Shown: piece by piece, positions 8,468 through 16,429 of the stretch
Layout: the number at the start of each line of letters is the position of its first letter
Position numbering within the stretch: position 1 is the stretch's first letter
Origin: Gemmatimonadota bacterium
GTDB lineage: Bacteria; Gemmatimonadota; Gemmatimonadetes; Gemmatimonadales; GWC2-71-9
Assembly (NCBI GenBank): GCA_016199245.1
Contig: JACQHC010000090.1
Coordinates: 1-49,741 of the forward strand
Direction: 5' to 3'
Length of the DNA stretch: 49,741 bases
Translations under genes and position numbers: made by a program
The notes under the pieces: model-generated
Told to the model about the DNA's origin: nothing
Seen by the model: only the letters and a program-made list of their open reading frames with translations
The model's database searches: none

Positions 8468-9207
8468 TACGCTGGAAACCACCGGAGGGCCGGCAGCAGC
8501 CAGGGCGGCGCCGCGACAAAGCCTCCCAGGATCAACCCGAGCCACACAGCGAAGGCCAACGCCACGATCGTGAAAACCGCGACCGGCCACATCGGGCGGC
8601 GCCATGCGCCCAACGCCTCGGCGACGCGATCCCAATGCCCGGCTTCGTGCTCGACGGCCTCCTCCAGCACGAGCCAGGCTTCTTCCAACCGCCGGGCTGC
8701 CGCCTTCACCGCTTCCTGCCACGCTTCGAGGGCGTCCCGCTCGGCGGGCGTCGCCTCGATGGCGGCCGGCGACAGCTCATCGACGCGGTCCAGCGCCGGC
8801 ACGAGCCGGGAGCCGGAAGCCCCGAGCCGCGCGGCAACGGTGCGGCGGTCCGCTTCACTCACGGTGAGCCGTCGCCGCCGTCGCCGCGGCAGCCGAACGG
8901 CGGCGGCTTCGGCCGCCAGGCGCTCACCGGCGCGGGCCAGCAACCGATCCCCGATCGCCTGCACGGACTCCTCCCAAGCGGACAGCCACACGTCGCGGCC
9001 CAGCGCCGTCGCGGCGGCGGCGCGGTTGTCCTGCGCGGCCAGCCGCCGCGCCTCGCCGGCGGCGTCGATGATCTTCGTCACCAGGTGCAGGCGTTCCCCG
9101 TCGAGGGCGAGGCCGCCGGGGCGGCGCCCGGTCCCGGCCACGAGTTTCCCGAGCGCGGGGCCGATTTCAGGAATGCGCAGCGGGAGCAGCAGCTTCGGTG
9201 TGATCAT
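8467..9207 (-). CDS. Unknown protein with C-terminal membrane hairpin
   Basis: I do not recognise a family in these 246 residues. The first about 200 residues are helical and rich in Ala, Arg and Glu, with an Arg cluster (PRRRRRR) near residue 105 and possible coiled coil around 165-195. The end holds one or two membrane segments (WPVAVFTIVALAFAVWLGLI, then a hydrophobic tail), so it is probably a tail-anchored or C-terminally embedded inner-membrane protein facing the cytoplasm. The ATG at 9207 lies 41 bases inside the 3' end of the HAD gene. No better start exists downstream. The stop overlaps the acpS start. Confidence 0.6.
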   Translation of the reverse strand: MITPKLLLPLRIPEIGPALGKLVAGTGRRPGGLALDGERLHLVTKIIDAAGEARRLAAQDNRAAAATALGRDVWLSAWEESVQAIGDRLLARAGERLAAEAAAVRLPRRRRRRLTVSEADRRTVAARLGASGSRLVPALDRVDELSPAAIEATPAERDALEAWQEAVKAAARRLEEAWLVLEEAVEHEAGHWDRVAEALGAWRRPMWPVAVFTIVALAFAVWLGLILGGFVAAPPWLLPALRWFPA

Positions 9208-9895
9208 AGATCGCTCCGAGCACGGCCCCGACGTCTGCCAGCGACGCGAAGGCGGCGTACGCTCCGGCTTCGAGCAACGCCCCGATGGAAAAGAAGCCCG
9301 TGGCCACGCCGATGGCCCGGGCTCCGATGGACCGGCCGCAGGTCATGTCCGCCGGCGTGTCGCCGATGATGACCACATCGTGGCCCGCGACGTCACAACC
9401 GATGGTGTCTCGCGCCCGCCGCACGGCGATGGGAGGCAGGTCTGGCCGGTCGGCCGCGTCCGACCCGAACGCCCCGACGCGAAATCGCGCCGGATCAAGC
9501 CCCGCCGCGCGGAGCTTCAGCGCGGCCCCGACCTCCAGATTCCCCGTGAGCAACCCGATCACCGCGTCGCCGCGGGATTCCAGTGCGTCGAGCAGCGCGG
9601 CCACTCCCGCGAGCAGACGCGTGGCACCGGCGTTTCGCTCCAGCTCAGCGGCGAGCAGGGTGAGATAGCGGCGGCACACCAGGTCCAAATGCTCCGGACT
9701 CGTGGCGTGCGGATGATCGGCTGCGGTCATCAGCTCCCTGACGATTTGTGGATCGGTCTTCCCGCCGAAACGGTAGGCCTCGATCGGGCCGGCGGTGCCC
9801 ATCTCATCGAGCAGCGCCTGCCGGATGGCGCGACGGCCCGCGCCGTCGGTCCAGAGGAGCGTACCGTCGATGTCGAACAGGACGAGTTTTCGCAT
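9167..9895 (-). CDS. HAD-superfamily hydrolase (phosphatase-like)
   Basis: The product is 242 residues. Motif I FDIDGTLL near the N-terminus carries the nucleophile Asp, motif II is LLTGN, a Lys lies in the LKLRAAGL segment, and motif III/IV is VIIGDTPADMTCG. A helical cap lies between motifs I and II, so this is a phosphoglycolate-phosphatase-like HAD; the substrate cannot be told. The ATG at 9895 gives the conserved MRKLVLFDIDGT start. An open frame continues upstream only into the repeat array. A TATCTT box seven bases before the ATG, with no ribosome-binding site, would fit a leaderless transcript. A glycolate oxidase operon lies elsewhere in the window, but a link is only speculative. 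Confidence 0.85.
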   Translation of the reverse strand: MRKLVLFDIDGTLLWTDGAGRRAIRQALLDEMGTAGPIEAYRFGGKTDPQIVRELMTAADHPHATSPEHLDLVCRRYLTLLAAELERNAGATRLLAGVAALLDALESRGDAVIGLLTGNLEVGAALKLRAAGLDPARFRVGAFGSDAADRPDLPPIAVRRARDTIGCDVAGHDVVIIGDTPADMTCGRSIGARAIGVATGFFSIGALLEAGAYAAFASLADVGAVLGAIYDHTEAAAPAAHS

Positions 9896-9908
9896 GAGAT
9901 GAAAGATA

Positions 9909-9975
9909 CGTCGTCCGATGCTCGACGTTCGATATCCGATGTTCGAACATCGGACATCGCGCATCGAATATCGCT
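9909..9975. repeat. Inverted short-period array, family C, locus C1
   Basis: Units of about 8 bases (CGATGTTC, CGATATCC, CGACGTTC) run from 9909, then the same units appear in inverted orientation to 9975. The centre is a perfect 18-base palindrome (CCGATGTTCGAACATCGG, 9936-9953). The far end coincides with the TAG stop of the peptidase gene (9974-9976 on the minus strand). It fills the gap between two minus-strand genes and overlaps the likely promoter of the HAD gene. Confidence 0.8.
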
Positions 9976-10933
9976 AATCCGCCATCCCCGGCACCGCTCT
10001 TGTCCCCTTCGCCAGCCGCACGGCGCGCTCCACGGCGGACGCGGTCGCCGATTGGGCAAGCAGCTCCACCACCATTGGACGTGCGTCCCGCTTGCCGCAC
10101 GACACCGCGAACACGACGTCGCCGTCGTACTGCGTCCCAACCGGCGTGATCCGCTGGGCAAGCGCATCCGTCGCCATTCGCGCGACTTCGCGCAGTGCCA
10201 ACCGGTCCAGGCCGGCGTCCGTGGCGACCACGATCAGTGTCGTGTTGGCGCCGGCCCGAGCGAACGCTCCGCCCGGCACCCCGCCCGCGGCCAGATACGC
10301 GTGCGCGTCGACGAACCGGCCCTCCCGCCGCGCGCCGGCGATGATGGCGCCGCTGCCATCCCGCACGTCGCCGAACGCGTTGACCACGGCGAGCACACCG
10401 ACGGTGACGTCGTCGGCCGACTCGGCCCACGTCCCGACTCCGCCCTTCATGGCGCCCGCGGCGCCGAGTGCCTTTCCCACGGTCGCTCCGGTGCCCGCGC
10501 CCGCGGAACCTTCGGCCACGTCCGGACCCGCGGCCTCGCAGGCACGGTATCCGTCGTCCGGGCCAGGCCACCGGTCCGGCGAGCCAAGTGGCGAAAGGTC
10601 GAAGACCACGGCCGCCGGCACGATCGGGACGACGCCAACTCTGACATTGAACCCCCGGCCCCGCTCTGCCAGCCAGCGCATCACGCCATCGGCAGCTCCG
10701 AGCCCGAACGCGGATCCGCCAGTGAGCAGGATCGCGTTGATCGCCGGGACCAGGTGCCCCGGCGCGATCGCGTCGAGCTCGCGGGTCCCGGTCGCGCGGC
10801 CGCGTACGTAGGCGGCGGCCGCCATTCCCTCAGGGGGCCCCAGCACGACCGTGCAGCCGGTCGCGGCGTCCGCGTCCGTCGCATGGCCGACGAGGATTCC
10901 CTCGACGGCGGTGACGGACCGCCGCAGGCTCAT
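9974..10933 (-). CDS. P1-family (DmpA-like) peptidase
   Basis: The product is 319 residues. It matches the P1 family of N-terminal-nucleophile aminopeptidases and esterases, which are made as one chain and self-cleave into two subunits. The recognisable parts are the GILVGHATD start, LLTGGSAFGLGAADGVMRWL, GAGTGATVGK and the Gly-rich MKGGVGTWAES segment, where the autoprocessing site of the family lies. This is followed by TTLIVVATDAGL near the C-terminus. The physiological substrate (beta-peptides, D-amino acid amides or others) cannot be told. An AGGACG ribosome-binding site precedes the ATG. Its TAG stop is also the first codon of repeat array C1. Confidence 0.88.
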   Translation of the reverse strand: MSLRRSVTAVEGILVGHATDADAATGCTVVLGPPEGMAAAAYVRGRATGTRELDAIAPGHLVPAINAILLTGGSAFGLGAADGVMRWLAERGRGFNVRVGVVPIVPAAVVFDLSPLGSPDRWPGPDDGYRACEAAGPDVAEGSAGAGTGATVGKALGAAGAMKGGVGTWAESADDVTVGVLAVVNAFGDVRDGSGAIIAGARREGRFVDAHAYLAAGGVPGGAFARAGANTTLIVVATDAGLDRLALREVARMATDALAQRITPVGTQYDGDVVFAVSCGKRDARPMVVELLAQSATASAVERAVRLAKGTRAVPGMAD

Positions 10934-10958
10934 CGGGGTCGTCCTGCCAGCAGCAACG

Positions 10959-11138
10959 TCAGGCGGTCGGCGGGGTGGATTGGCCGGCCTTCTCGGCGCA
11001 CGCCTTGCACAGCGTCACGCCCCGCATCGAGCAGATGACACAGATGAACGTGCCGCACTCAGCGCAGGGGTAGCCTTCCGACGCGCGCTCCTCGTTGCCG
11101 CACGCGCGGCAGATCATGGCATCCACTTCCTTGGGCAC
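10959..11138 (-). CDS. Small zinc-ribbon protein
   Basis: The product is 59 residues with four CxxC pairs: CRAC, CAEC, CVIC and CKAC. These are enough for two treble-clef or ribbon zinc sites. A GGAGG ribosome-binding site eight bases before the GTG at 11138 decides the start; an internal ATG (codon 8) would remove the spacing. It lies between the lipid kinase and the peptidase, 25 bases before the latter. The function is unknown; small proteins of this kind often bind rRNA or act as regulators, but nothing in the sequence selects one role. Confidence 0.75.
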   Translation of the reverse strand: MPKEVDAMICRACGNEERASEGYPCAECGTFICVICSMRGVTLCKACAEKAGQSTPPTA

Positions 11139-11205
11139 GGCGCTCTCCTCCGACGATTCCGTGTGGAAACTACACCCCGGCGCGGCAGCCACTACCCTGC
11201 CGTAC

Positions 11206-12096
11206 TCAATCCGCGGGCGCAACCACGCGCATCGCCCCCGGGAGAACCTCCGCCGTGAACGGCGTGGTGCCCGTGGGCTCGCCGTCCAGCTGCACGGCCC
11301 TGGGGACCGCCGCGTCCACGGTGATGCGCCGGCCGCGGGCATACCGAATGGTTTCTCCACCCTCCACGCCGAGGACCAGGCGCGCGAACACGGCGACGCT
11401 GCTGACAACACCCGACGCCTCGAGGATGATCACGTCCAGCTGGCCGTCATCGAAGGCGATGTCCCGCTTGAGCCGCACGTACGGCGGGATCAGCTCCGCG
11501 CAGTTGGCGATCATGACCGTTGCCGCGTTCGCTTCCAGCACCTGATCGTCCACGGTGATGCGATGGGGCACCGAAGTGATGTCGCCCAGGCCGCGCAAGG
11601 CCTCAGTGACATACGCGGCGAATCCCCAGCGGCGCTTGGCGGCGGCTGATGTCGCGTGCATCAGGTCGGCATCGAACCCCGCCCCGCAGTTGACCGCGAA
11701 GTAGTGCGGGCCATCCGCACGATCCACGCGACCGAGGTCGATCCGCCGGGGTGCTCCGCGGGCCACCACTTCCGCCGCGCGCCGGGGAGACATCGGGATA
11801 CGCAGGTTGCCGGCCAGGATGTTACCCGTGCCACCGGGGATCAGACCGATCGGGATGTCGCGCCCCACGATGCCGCGCACCACCTGCATGGCGGTGCCAT
11901 CTCCGCCGTACACCACCACCAAATCCACGCCGTCATCCGCGCCCTGCCGAGCCAGCCCGGCGGCGTCACCGTGGCTGGTGGTCCCGGCAACATCGACGTC
12001 GAGCCCACGCTTCCTGAGAACCGCGCACACCGCGCGGATGGCGCCCGGCTCGGTGCGAGCCGCCGCCGGATTCGTGATGAGGAGCGCGCGCGCCAT
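11206..12096 (-). CDS. Diacylglycerol/sphingosine kinase family lipid kinase
   Basis: The product is 296 residues. The DAGK catalytic motif VVYGGDGTAMQVV and the nucleotide loop LIPGGTGNILAGNL lie in the N-terminal domain, and the C-terminal beta domain follows (VNCGAGFDADLM, LDGEPTG). Relatives (DgkB, YegS, LCB5-type) phosphorylate diacylglycerol or other lipids on the cytoplasmic face. Here the substrate is open. The ATG at 12096 overlaps the tamB stop (ATGA), which rules out a longer frame reaching 12279 inside tamB. Translational coupling to tamB suggests a role in envelope lipid supply. Confidence 0.88.
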   Translation of the reverse strand: MARALLITNPAAARTEPGAIRAVCAVLRKRGLDVDVAGTTSHGDAAGLARQGADDGVDLVVVYGGDGTAMQVVRGIVGRDIPIGLIPGGTGNILAGNLRIPMSPRRAAEVVARGAPRRIDLGRVDRADGPHYFAVNCGAGFDADLMHATSAAAKRRWGFAAYVTEALRGLGDITSVPHRITVDDQVLEANAATVMIANCAELIPPYVRLKRDIAFDDGQLDVIILEASGVVSSVAVFARLVLGVEGGETIRYARGRRITVDAAVPRAVQLDGEPTGTTPFTAEVLPGAMRVVAPAD

Positions 12097-15000
12097 CAGC
12101 GCCCATGCTCCCAGAGGAGATCGACACCGAGCTGGTACCGGGACGCGCCGCTGATCTGGGAACCGACGGCACACGCGCCGACGGGGTCCCGACTCCCCGC
12201 CAGGAGCCACTGCCGGCTGAGACGGAACTCCATGCTCACGCCGAGTTCCCGCACGTCGATCACCGACTGGTTCTGACACACGCGCGGACTCAACGTGAGG
12301 AACGTGGACACGCCGAGGAGCGTGAGATGTTTACCCAGGGCGACTTCGATCCCTGACAGCGGTGACGCTTCCCCCGGCCGTATCTGCAAGTAGTCGAGGG
12401 GGAGTCCGAAATCGTCGATCAATGAGCGCTCCAGCTGCCCCGCCAGCACACGGGACGCGGTCGAGCCCAACAGCTCCTGCCGCCCTTGCCCGCCGCCGGC
12501 GGCGAACGCCTCGAAGCTCGGCGCACCGAACAAGAGGTACGAGACGATCTCCGTTTCCGAGATGGGCGGCCGGATGTCGCTGGAGAACCGCAGGCTCGGC
12601 GCATACACGGTCCCGCCAATCTGCACCACCACGGTCACGTTCTCCGTCGGCCGACGGACCACGTGCCGGGCCTCGATGTCCAGCGTGGCGTTTAGGTCCG
12701 GGGTGCCAAAGTACTGCAATTGCCCGCGCGTCACCGCGAATTCCCGAAATACCACCGTGGTGAGCGGCAGCCGATAGGTCCCTCTCGGCGTCTCGAGCGT
12801 CCCGTCCAGGCGATACCGATCCCCTTCCTTCCCCATGATGACGCGCCCGGCCAGCTGGAAGTTGGCCTCGCTCGAGCGCATCCACACTTCCGAGCCCATT
12901 TCCAGCGCCAGGTTGTCGATGCGCAGCCGATCCAGGAAGCGGTTCTGGAATTCCTCGCGCAACACCTGCCGCTGAACGCCCGATTGAAAGAGGATGTCCG
13001 CCAGGTCTGCCTCGTACCGGGGATCCTCGAGATTCACGACCTCCTTGGTGATCAGGTCGGCGAAATACAGGATCCCCTGCCCGATGGTTCCGCGGCCGCT
13101 CAAGGTGGCGCCGAACACGGGACCATCCAGCGCGAATTCACCGGAAACGGTAGCCGAAACCACGTCGCGAGCATCGATCGCTCGGAACTGATCGGCCGTG
13201 AGTCGCAGAGCGAGGCTGGGACGTGTCAGCTCCTCGAGGCGCATGTACCCGGTGACAGCGAGCGTGCCGTCGCCGCTTCGCATGGACAGGCGCTCGACCC
13301 GGACCGTGTCACGGGACAGCGAGAGCCGTCCGTTCATCTGCTCGTGCCGGACCCCCAGGGCCGGGAAGGTCACGGACCCGTCGCTGACGGTCACCGTTCC
13401 CGCCAGTTGCGGCCGGGCCCACGTACCCTCGATGCTCACGTCCGCGAACAGGCGCCCTCCCGTGCGCCGCGCCACGGGGATCATCGTCTCGATGAACGCG
13501 AGGTCCACGCCGTCGGCGACAGCCCGCACCACGAGAGGTTGCGGCAGCCGGCGCTCACCGACCGATTGCAGCGCGAGGTCGAGCGGGAGCTGTGCGCTCA
13601 CCTCGAGGATTTGCTGACCAGCGCGCCACAGGCCGAACTCACCCGCGAGTAGCCGGTCCCGGTATTCCACCGTCCCCGCGACATAGGGCGACCGGAACTC
13701 TCCGAACACGCCGTTGGTGAGGGCGATCGTCCCGCGGATCTCCGGGTCGGCCGCGCTCCCGAGGAGCTCGAGGGAGCCACTCAACTCACCGCTCGCCGTT
13801 CCTTCCCTCTGCAACAGCGCCCACAGGTCCTCGAGCGGAAGGCCCTCGATGCCGGCCCGCAGGCGGCCGATCCCCCGGCGCGGGAAACTGCCTTCCACCG
13901 TCAGGGCAGAGCGGCCGCCCGCGCTCCTCAGCTCCATGCGGCTGAAATTGGCCGCGCTGTCCGTGAGCTCGACGGTCGCGTCACGGGACAGGAACCAGGC
14001 GTCGCTGGGCAGCAAGACGCCCATTGAGTCCACGACCGCGAGCGTCAGGCCGACCTCTCGGCGCCAGCGGCCCCCAGCGAGCCATGAACCGTCCCGCCCC
14101 AGGCGGGCGCGCGCGAACCACCCGAGGGAGTCGCGCGGTCCACGGACTCTCACCTCGATTCCCGAGAAGCTGAGATTGCCCCACCGCGCGGAGTCCGCCT
14201 CCACGTCCAGCCGCACATCGCCGGTCGCCGTGGAATCCAGTACGCCGGCCGCCGTCGCACGACGCACGTACCAATCCCCCCAGCGCGCACGGGCGACGCT
14301 GCCGCTCCAACTCACCGAGGCGCGGGCCAGGGACCCCGAGACCGTGGCTGCGATTTCTACGCCGCCGCCGGTCACGGAATCGGGCGACGCGTCGTTCCCC
14401 CCCGTGCTCAGCCAGCGAACCAACGGCTCGAGCACCTCGGTGCTATCGCTTCGCAACGTCAGCGCCAGGCTGCCGCCGCGCGATCCGCCCAGTCCGAGAT
14501 CGCCGCTTCCGCGAGCCACCAGCCCCGGCCCCCACACGGTCGCCGTGTCGGCGTGCAGCACGCTGTCACGCGTGGCAAGCCGGATCCACGCGGAATCGAC
14601 GACCGTGCCCGCCACGCGTGACGAATCGAGACGCAGCGCGATCTCCCCGCGCGGCGCCACTCCTGAGTCGAGCCAGCCCGAGGTCTCCATCCAGCCGTGC
14701 ATGGACGTTGGGGGCCAGGATGGTTCGAGCGTTGCGAGATCGAGCCCCGTAAACCGCGCCTCGAGACGCCGGGCTGCCCACGGCGGCGCGAGGAGCACGA
14801 GATCGCCCGTCGCATGGATCGAGCCGGCGGGGCCGGCGAGGTCGGCCTGCACCCGGAGCGAGTCGAGGTGTCCGCCGAACCGAATGTCCCCGCCGAACGT
14901 CCCACCAAGGCGCAGTCGCGGATAGCTCGAGCGCAGCCCGTCGAGGGACAGCGAATCCGCCACCCAGTTCGCCCACAATCCGACCGTGTCCCGCCGGGCA

Positions 15001-16394
15001 TCCACGCGCAGCACGCCGTGCACGGAGGTGGGCGCCAGGGGCTCGTCGCGATGGCGCAGCGTTCCGCTGAACTCCGCCTCGCGCCACGGCCCGTTCAGCG
15101 TACCCGCCCCGTCCAGCCGGCCCACCAATGTGAGCGGAACGAGGCGGCGCACGGTGCCCATGTCGAGCCCGGCCGCGCGTACGACGAAGTCGTGAAACAC
15201 GAATTCTCCCGGCACGCCGATGGCGACCTGACCGTCCGCCTCCAGCGTCGACACCGGCCAGCCCGGCACCAACGAGTCCCGGAACGTCCAGCGCAGCCCA
15301 ACTTGGAGGGAGTCCCGCGGCCCGTCGCCGCGGAAGAACCCTGACACTCGCCCGGCGATCGGAAGCGTATCCAGCATCGGCCGCCAGTACTCGGCGTCGA
15401 AATCGTCCAGCTCCACTTCTGTGCGGTTCAGCGCCCAGCGATCGCCGGGCCCGAAGGTCAGTGCGACGCGGCCACGCAGTCGCCCCCCGGGGCCTCCGGC
15501 CCCGACGAGTCGGAGGTCGTCGCTGGTGAACGCGAGTACATCGGTGCCGCGCGAGCGGACGGTCGCATCGCCCGCCGCCGCGAGACCCGCCGGGAACTGC
15601 TCGTCGATCCAGCGGATGTCCTCGAGCAGGACGCGCTTCGCCCGCACCGCGAGGTCGTATCGGAGCGACCCGGTATCCCAGCTGATCGAGCCGCTGACGC
15701 CGACGGCCGACCGCGGCAGCCGCACTTCCTCCAGGTCCAGCACGAGCGAATCGCCACGGATGTCCAGGACGCCGCGGGCCTCCACCAGCTCGATTGCAGG
15801 GTCGGATACCAGCGCCGCGAGGCGGTCGATTTCGAAGTGCAGCGGCCTCTCACCGGGCAGTGGCGACGTGATCCTTGCGTACGAGAGCCGCGCGTTCAGT
15901 CCCTCGAGCCTCCACTCACGATCCGACTCGTCACCGCTGCCAACGGTTGCGCGCGACTGAATCACCACCAGTCCATCCTCGATCACTACGTCCCGGAACG
16001 CGATCAGCGGCGGCGACCCGCCGTCACCGGGCGCATTGAGGCGCAACACGCGCTCGTAGTTGAATGTGCCGTCGGGCCCCGAGACGAGGTTGACCGAAGG
16101 GGCCGTCAGGATGAGCTGGCCAAGCACGATCCGGCGCTCGAGCAGGTCGCGCAGCCCGTAGCGCACCTGGAGCCGGTCGAAGCGCGCAAGCAGTTGCCCG
16201 TCAGGATCCCAGACCTGGACTTCCCGGGCGTCGAGCCCCCCGAGCAGCGACCCACCAACGGATCCTACCGTCACCTGCCCATCGAGCGCCCGGTTTGCCC
16301 AGTCAATCGCGGCCCGTACCAGCACGGAGCGCCCGGCGCCGGTACGGAGCGCAGCGGCGGCGACACCGAACGCCACGCCGCCAAGCGCCAGCAC
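12096..16394 (-). CDS. tamB: TamB-like translocation and assembly module protein
   Basis: The product is 1432 residues. An N-terminal membrane anchor precedes about 1000 residues of repetitive beta-strand sequence, and the C-terminal DUF490/TamB domain occupies about 1100-1430 (GTVYAPSLRFSSDIRPPISETEIVSYLLFG, typical). TamB spans the periplasm as a hydrophobic groove that moves lipids or supports outer-membrane protein assembly. The first standard start is GTG 16394, which shortens the anchor. A CTG at 16433-16431 overlapping the Omp85 stop (CTGA) would add a basic TARRW and a complete anchor. It is coupled to the Omp85 gene upstream and the lipid kinase downstream. Confidence 0.88.
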   Translation of the reverse strand: MLALGGVAFGVAAAALRTGAGRSVLVRAAIDWANRALDGQVTVGSVGGSLLGGLDAREVQVWDPDGQLLARFDRLQVRYGLRDLLERRIVLGQLILTAPSVNLVSGPDGTFNYERVLRLNAPGDGGSPPLIAFRDVVIEDGLVVIQSRATVGSGDESDREWRLEGLNARLSYARITSPLPGERPLHFEIDRLAALVSDPAIELVEARGVLDIRGDSLVLDLEEVRLPRSAVGVSGSISWDTGSLRYDLAVRAKRVLLEDIRWIDEQFPAGLAAAGDATVRSRGTDVLAFTSDDLRLVGAGGPGGRLRGRVALTFGPGDRWALNRTEVELDDFDAEYWRPMLDTLPIAGRVSGFFRGDGPRDSLQVGLRWTFRDSLVPGWPVSTLEADGQVAIGVPGEFVFHDFVVRAAGLDMGTVRRLVPLTLVGRLDGAGTLNGPWREAEFSGTLRHRDEPLAPTSVHGVLRVDARRDTVGLWANWVADSLSLDGLRSSYPRLRLGGTFGGDIRFGGHLDSLRVQADLAGPAGSIHATGDLVLLAPPWAARRLEARFTGLDLATLEPSWPPTSMHGWMETSGWLDSGVAPRGEIALRLDSSRVAGTVVDSAWIRLATRDSVLHADTATVWGPGLVARGSGDLGLGGSRGGSLALTLRSDSTEVLEPLVRWLSTGGNDASPDSVTGGGVEIAATVSGSLARASVSWSGSVARARWGDWYVRRATAAGVLDSTATGDVRLDVEADSARWGNLSFSGIEVRVRGPRDSLGWFARARLGRDGSWLAGGRWRREVGLTLAVVDSMGVLLPSDAWFLSRDATVELTDSAANFSRMELRSAGGRSALTVEGSFPRRGIGRLRAGIEGLPLEDLWALLQREGTASGELSGSLELLGSAADPEIRGTIALTNGVFGEFRSPYVAGTVEYRDRLLAGEFGLWRAGQQILEVSAQLPLDLALQSVGERRLPQPLVVRAVADGVDLAFIETMIPVARRTGGRLFADVSIEGTWARPQLAGTVTVSDGSVTFPALGVRHEQMNGRLSLSRDTVRVERLSMRSGDGTLAVTGYMRLEELTRPSLALRLTADQFRAIDARDVVSATVSGEFALDGPVFGATLSGRGTIGQGILYFADLITKEVVNLEDPRYEADLADILFQSGVQRQVLREEFQNRFLDRLRIDNLALEMGSEVWMRSSEANFQLAGRVIMGKEGDRYRLDGTLETPRGTYRLPLTTVVFREFAVTRGQLQYFGTPDLNATLDIEARHVVRRPTENVTVVVQIGGTVYAPSLRFSSDIRPPISETEIVSYLLFGAPSFEAFAAGGGQGRQELLGSTASRVLAGQLERSLIDDFGLPLDYLQIRPGEASPLSGIEVALGKHLTLLGVSTFLTLSPRVCQNQSVIDVRELGVSMEFRLSRQWLLAGSRDPVGACAVGSQISGASRYQLGVDLLWEHGR

Positions 16395-16429
16395 GCCGAG
16401 CGTGCCAAGCAGGAGCCACCGCCGGGCGG

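Noticed and set aside
8033-11038. Long open frame of about 1000 codons on the plus strand
   Set aside because: It lies antisense to five well-supported genes, has no family features, and is explained by GC-rich codon bias.
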